From Emticicia sp031378345 (GTDB lineage Bacteria; Bacteroidota; Bacteroidia; Cytophagales; Spirosomataceae), in assembly GCA_031378345.1 (NCBI GenBank), contig JANNDY010000145.1:54744-118743 (forward strand): a stretch of 64,000 nucleotides of DNA, written 5' to 3'. The position numbers were made by a program, and so were the translations under genes. The notes beneath the pieces were generated by a model. That model was given only the letters and a program-made list of their open reading frames with translations. It did no database searches and was not told where the DNA came from. Positions 62,201 through 64,000 of this stretch are shown one piece after another; within the stretch, counting starts at the first letter, position 1; each line of letters begins with the position of its first letter.

Positions 62201-62615
62201 ACAAGTACCTGATTTGTTTGAAAGTAGTAAATTAGAAAAAGCAACCAAGAAAACAATTACAAATTTTAATTCGTCAGTTTTGCTCAATCAAAATGGCAAT
62301 TTGGTACTTGAATCACTCCAAGATGAAGCTCAATTGTCGCCCATATTTACTTTTGAGGCCGGTGATTTTGATAGAGACGGCATAACTGATTTTTTTGCAG
62401 GAGGAAATTTCTACCGCCTAAAACCCGAAATGGGCAGGCACGATGGCAATGCTGGTGGTTATTTTAAAGGCTTGGGCAAAGGAAAATTTAAGTTCATTTC
62501 GTCGTTAGAATCGGGTATAAAGGTAAAAGGCGAAGTGCGTGATGCTATTACGATTGACAAACGAATAATTGTTTCGAGAAATGATGATTCGGTTTTGATT
62601 TTTGAGAAGAAGTAG
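59256..62615 (+). CDS. VCBS/FG-GAP repeat lipoprotein with ASPIC/UnbV-like segment (right arm)
   Basis: 1119 residues. Lipoprotein signal MFRRVFPFLLLAFISC. FG-GAP/VCBS repeats occur throughout (GDINNDGLNDIYFTAN, DYDLDGDLDCYVLNN, DLDNDGDFDLVVNNV, DFDNDGDLDLFVGGN, DIDQDGDTDFLLGNWG), with an ASPIC-like segment at about residues 580-610 (IIFGLGDWSGIDSVRIIW). The order of blocks is the same as in the left-arm protein. Near residues 155-172 there is a GC-rich in-frame insert (SLPNGAAAVAEGWGG) that the paralogue lacks. A surface-exposed binding partner of the SusCD complex is the likely role. Confidence 0.92.
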   Translation: MFRRVFPFLLLAFISCKDAKKTDISTNVSVSPFTLLDAGETGIAFENAVSDQDSFNILTYRNYYNGGGVAIGDINNDGLNDIYFTANMGENKLYLNKGGMKFEDITEKAGVKGKKSWATGVTFADVNADGFLDIYVCYSGDANTENKENELFINSGSLPNGAAAVAEGWGGFFKEKAKEYGLNDAGLSTHAAFFDYDLDGDLDCYVLNNSYKNPERISLYSRQRYEYDALGGDRLYENKDGKFVNITKESGIFSSNIGFGLGISVGDVNGDFYPDIYISNDFWERDYLYLNQKNGNGSSPRFKETLTENISYTSVSSMGADMADINNDGKLDIFTTDMLPPDNYRLKAATKFDDYYLYDLKFRNSYYYQFVQNCLQINRGDGTFQETAHFSGVSATDWSWGALIFDMNLDGKKDIFVSNGVYHDITDADFIDFIADKDEIKKVVEENGRYSFKDFVKYLPHNKRKNYAFINNGSHNGSPLKFDNLAKNLNLDQESYSNGSAYGDLDNDGDFDLVVNNVNMPAFVYRNNAVEDKKTKFIKFKLKGSEKNPFGIGSTINIFSKGNLQTAHSTTARGFQSSADTDIIFGLGDWSGIDSVRIIWSDLKTQLLLNPKLNQTNILEYKKATEKYLPRNIFSNPTFKEISNTLITNALHKENQYVDFDFDRLMPHVLSTQSPKLIHGDVNKDGREDFILQGAKGSSDKLFINQGSKFVENLQKTFNFDINVEKTSGALFDADADGDLDYLVGVGGNEYKDGFKTFASLFYENDGKGNFTKQNLKGPKFNGQVSCIKPFDFDNDGDLDLFVGGNAVPGAYGLNPRSFVLRNQGNGSWEDLTNNFTGPIGMVTDAIWTDINGDKYADLMVVGEWLPVTVFVNEMGVLGSPLTIPNSNGWWNTIEATDIDQDGDTDFLLGNWGQNMKLKANPEKPLNLYVNDFDDNKRPEVILEWFTPEDEKPYPFASKADLTGQMPSLKKSILKYQDYAKKQVPDLFESSKLEKATKKTITNFNSSVLLNQNGNLVLESLQDEAQLSPIFTFEAGDFDRDGITDFFAGGNFYRLKPEMGRHDGNAGGYFKGLGKGKFKFISSLESGIKVKGEVRDAITIDKRIIVSRNDDSVLIFEKK
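59721..59768. repeat. GC-rich insertion inside the right VCBS gene
   Basis: 48 bp, 35 of them G or C, in a window of about one third GC. It has GGCTCCCTCCC on one side and GAGGGCTGGGGTGGG on the other (CCCTC/GAGGG inverted). The frame is preserved. Confidence 0.6.
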
Positions 62616-62671
62616 GGCATTGAAAGCATCTAACATATTGATAATAAGATATTTACGTATTAAAAAAAATA

Positions 62672-63817
62672 ATGAACAAAAAAAATCTCTCATTTCTATT
62701 CGTCTGCCTTGCTTTTTTTGGTTGTGTCGAAACCTTTGAATTGGACCTCACGACCAATCAAAAAATAACAATCGTAGAAGGTTTTTTGACTAATGATTTT
62801 ATTAAAACGCCTATTTTATTAAAGGAATCTGTTCCTTCGACAACTGGTGGAAGCAACGTAACTTTAATAGCTGGAGCTAAAGTTTCGGTCATTGTAAATG
62901 ACAAAACCACCATCAGTCTTACTGAAAAAGGAGAAGGTAATTATTATTATCCTGAAACATTTAAAGGTGAAATAGGCAGTACTTATAAACTCATTTTTAC
63001 TACAACCAATGGTGTTCAATATGAATCTTCGACTGAAAAACTATTGAAACCGACTCCCATTGGCTCGGTTTATAATAAAATTGAAGCTGCGGGACTTTCA
63101 GATGCCAAAGGCAAAACAAGTCCAGCTTTTTATATTTATGTAGATACCCCAAATGCTGCCGAAACAGAAGACTATTTTATGTGGGAATGGGACTTGTATG
63201 AAAAGCAAAATGTATGTCAGACCTGCATAGGAGGCTATTATTACAAAGACCCACTACCTCTCGGAAGATGTGTAAGCGACCCTCTTTTGTCAAGGTATAA
63301 TAATATTTTCGATTATGTTTGCGATAACCCTTGCTGGGAAATTGTGTATTCTAATGACTTGGTAACAGGTAGTGATCAATTTTATAATGGCAAAACCATC
63401 AAAGGTCAGTTGGTAGCCAAACTTCCTATTTATTCTGCAAGTGGGGCTTTGGTTGATGTCAAGCAATATTCTATTTCAAAAGCCGCTTTTAAATTTTTAG
63501 AATTAACTCGCAAGCAAGGTGTCGAAACTGGTGGTTTGGCAGATACTCCGCCCGCATCTTTGGTAGGAAATGTTAAAAGTGTTAATAATCCTTCAGAAAA
63601 TGTTTCAGGCTATTTTATAGTTGCAGGCATCGAAAAATCACTTTATTGGTTAGACAAAAAAGATCTCGAAGGAAAAGGATTACCGACTGTCGGGCTTTTG
63701 GGCGGACGTGCTATTAAATATGAGCCAAGTGGTCCAAATACTACCAGACCACCACTTGCTCCTTGTATCGTAAGCAAATCACGGACAAATATTCAACCTA
63801 AGGGATGGGTGAATTAG
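62672..63817 (+). CDS. DUF4249 lipoprotein
   Basis: 381 residues. Signal MNKKNLSFLFVCLAFFGC with lipobox Cys. The body starts with the DUF4249 opening (TFELDLTTNQKITIVEGFLTN) and continues with GAKVSVIVNDKTTISLTEKG and YKLIFTTTNGVQYESSTEKL, then several Cys (CQTCIGGYYY, CDNPCWEIVYS) and a C-terminal beta domain. DUF4249 proteins are usually encoded next to TonB-dependent receptors and sit at the outer membrane; their function is unknown. Here it follows the VCBS gene by 56 bp and closes the right arm. Confidence 0.88.
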   Translation: MNKKNLSFLFVCLAFFGCVETFELDLTTNQKITIVEGFLTNDFIKTPILLKESVPSTTGGSNVTLIAGAKVSVIVNDKTTISLTEKGEGNYYYPETFKGEIGSTYKLIFTTTNGVQYESSTEKLLKPTPIGSVYNKIEAAGLSDAKGKTSPAFYIYVDTPNAAETEDYFMWEWDLYEKQNVCQTCIGGYYYKDPLPLGRCVSDPLLSRYNNIFDYVCDNPCWEIVYSNDLVTGSDQFYNGKTIKGQLVAKLPIYSASGALVDVKQYSISKAAFKFLELTRKQGVETGGLADTPPASLVGNVKSVNNPSENVSGYFIVAGIEKSLYWLDKKDLEGKGLPTVGLLGGRAIKYEPSGPNTTRPPLAPCIVSKSRTNIQPKGWVN

Positions 63818-63927
63818 GCAGGTATTGATGCTTTAAATTAAAATTTCCCCTGCTTGAAAAAACTACTGTGTACCCACAAGTATGGCTGTTAGACAAAGGG
63901 GATAAAAATTGCGATATTTGCGACATT

Positions 63928-64000
63928 ATGAATAGATATAATGATTTAAGGTTAAAAAAAAGAGTTGGAACTTCTGAATGGCATAGAACAAACGCAAAGT
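63928..64000 (+). CDS. Start of a possible gene cut by the window edge
   Basis: ATG 63928 opens a frame without a stop to base 64000 (24 codons, MNRYNDLRLKKRVGTSEWHR...). A GATATTTG sequence at 63913-63920 resembles a -7 box but is poor. Nothing can be said about function. The spacer 63818-63927 has no other visible feature. Confidence 0.3.
   Translation, partial: MNRYNDLRLKKRVGTSEWHRTNAK

Noticed and set aside
43218..63817. Classic polysaccharide utilisation locus
   Set aside because: SusC and SusD are present, but no carbohydrate-active enzyme, sulfatase or hybrid two-component sensor; the name would imply an unsupported substrate class.
1..64000. tRNA or rRNA genes
   Set aside because: No spacer contains a T-loop GTTCGAATC-type block together with a cloverleaf; the only structural RNA seen is the SRP RNA.

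Overview
The window is chromosomal DNA of a low-GC Bacteroidota, most likely a member of the order Cytophagales (Emticicia/Arcicella/Runella-like; this placement is inference). Evidence: TTTG-N19..21-TAnnTTTG promoters, two SusC/SusD pairs, type IX secretion (T9SS) C-terminal domains, Bacteroidota-style lipoprotein signals, a DUF4249 protein and a 3-coathanger protein tail. No tRNA, rRNA, CRISPR array or prophage was seen. A small SRP RNA lies at 22333-22418.

Layout. 1-5.8 kb: tail of a secreted protein, an NRAMP-like transporter, a large PVC-type cytochrome lipoprotein and a tail-fibre-chaperone-like cell-surface protein. 6-16.5 kb: a Bacteroidota-specific protein, tsaB, an ABC permease, gamma-glutamyltransferase, an overlapping acyltransferase/SGNH hydrolase pair, a CPBP protease with a 42-codon partner, and dusB. 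16.6-31.5 kb: mostly housekeeping genes (EamA transporter, biotin carrier, pyrH, frr, ligA, SRP RNA, fsa, ftsE, CBS protein, rplU-rpmA, nfu, mog, M20 amidohydrolase), separated by spacers full of short repeats and hairpins. 31.6-43 kb: membrane proteins, an M4 metalloprotease with a T9SS tail, a RAYT transposase bracketed by its own palindromes, a DUF1003 protein, and a sugar-acid block (Gfo/Idh/MocA oxidoreductase, DlgD-like dehydrogenase, divergent NrtR-type regulator).

43-63.8 kb is the most coherent system: two SusC-SusD-VCBS/ASPIC lipoprotein sets placed head to head around a 662-bp control region. The left arm ends in a barrel-less plug protein and the right arm in a DUF4249 lipoprotein. 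In both arms a hairpin or terminator and then a -7 box separate SusD from the VCBS gene. No glycoside hydrolase, sulfatase, lyase, kinase or sensor lies inside, so the substrate is unknown.

A second theme is repeat invasion. Spacers carry short hairpins with unrelated arms but mostly the same 3-nt loop (TTC or its complement GAA), often in inverted pairs, and several families of AT-rich inverted repeats. Some have entered reading frames without breaking them (tsaB, one VCBS gene, perhaps ligA). Several annotated starts are moved downstream here because the longer frame reads through such repeats (ggt, ligA, the DUF1003 gene, the RAYT gene, mog).
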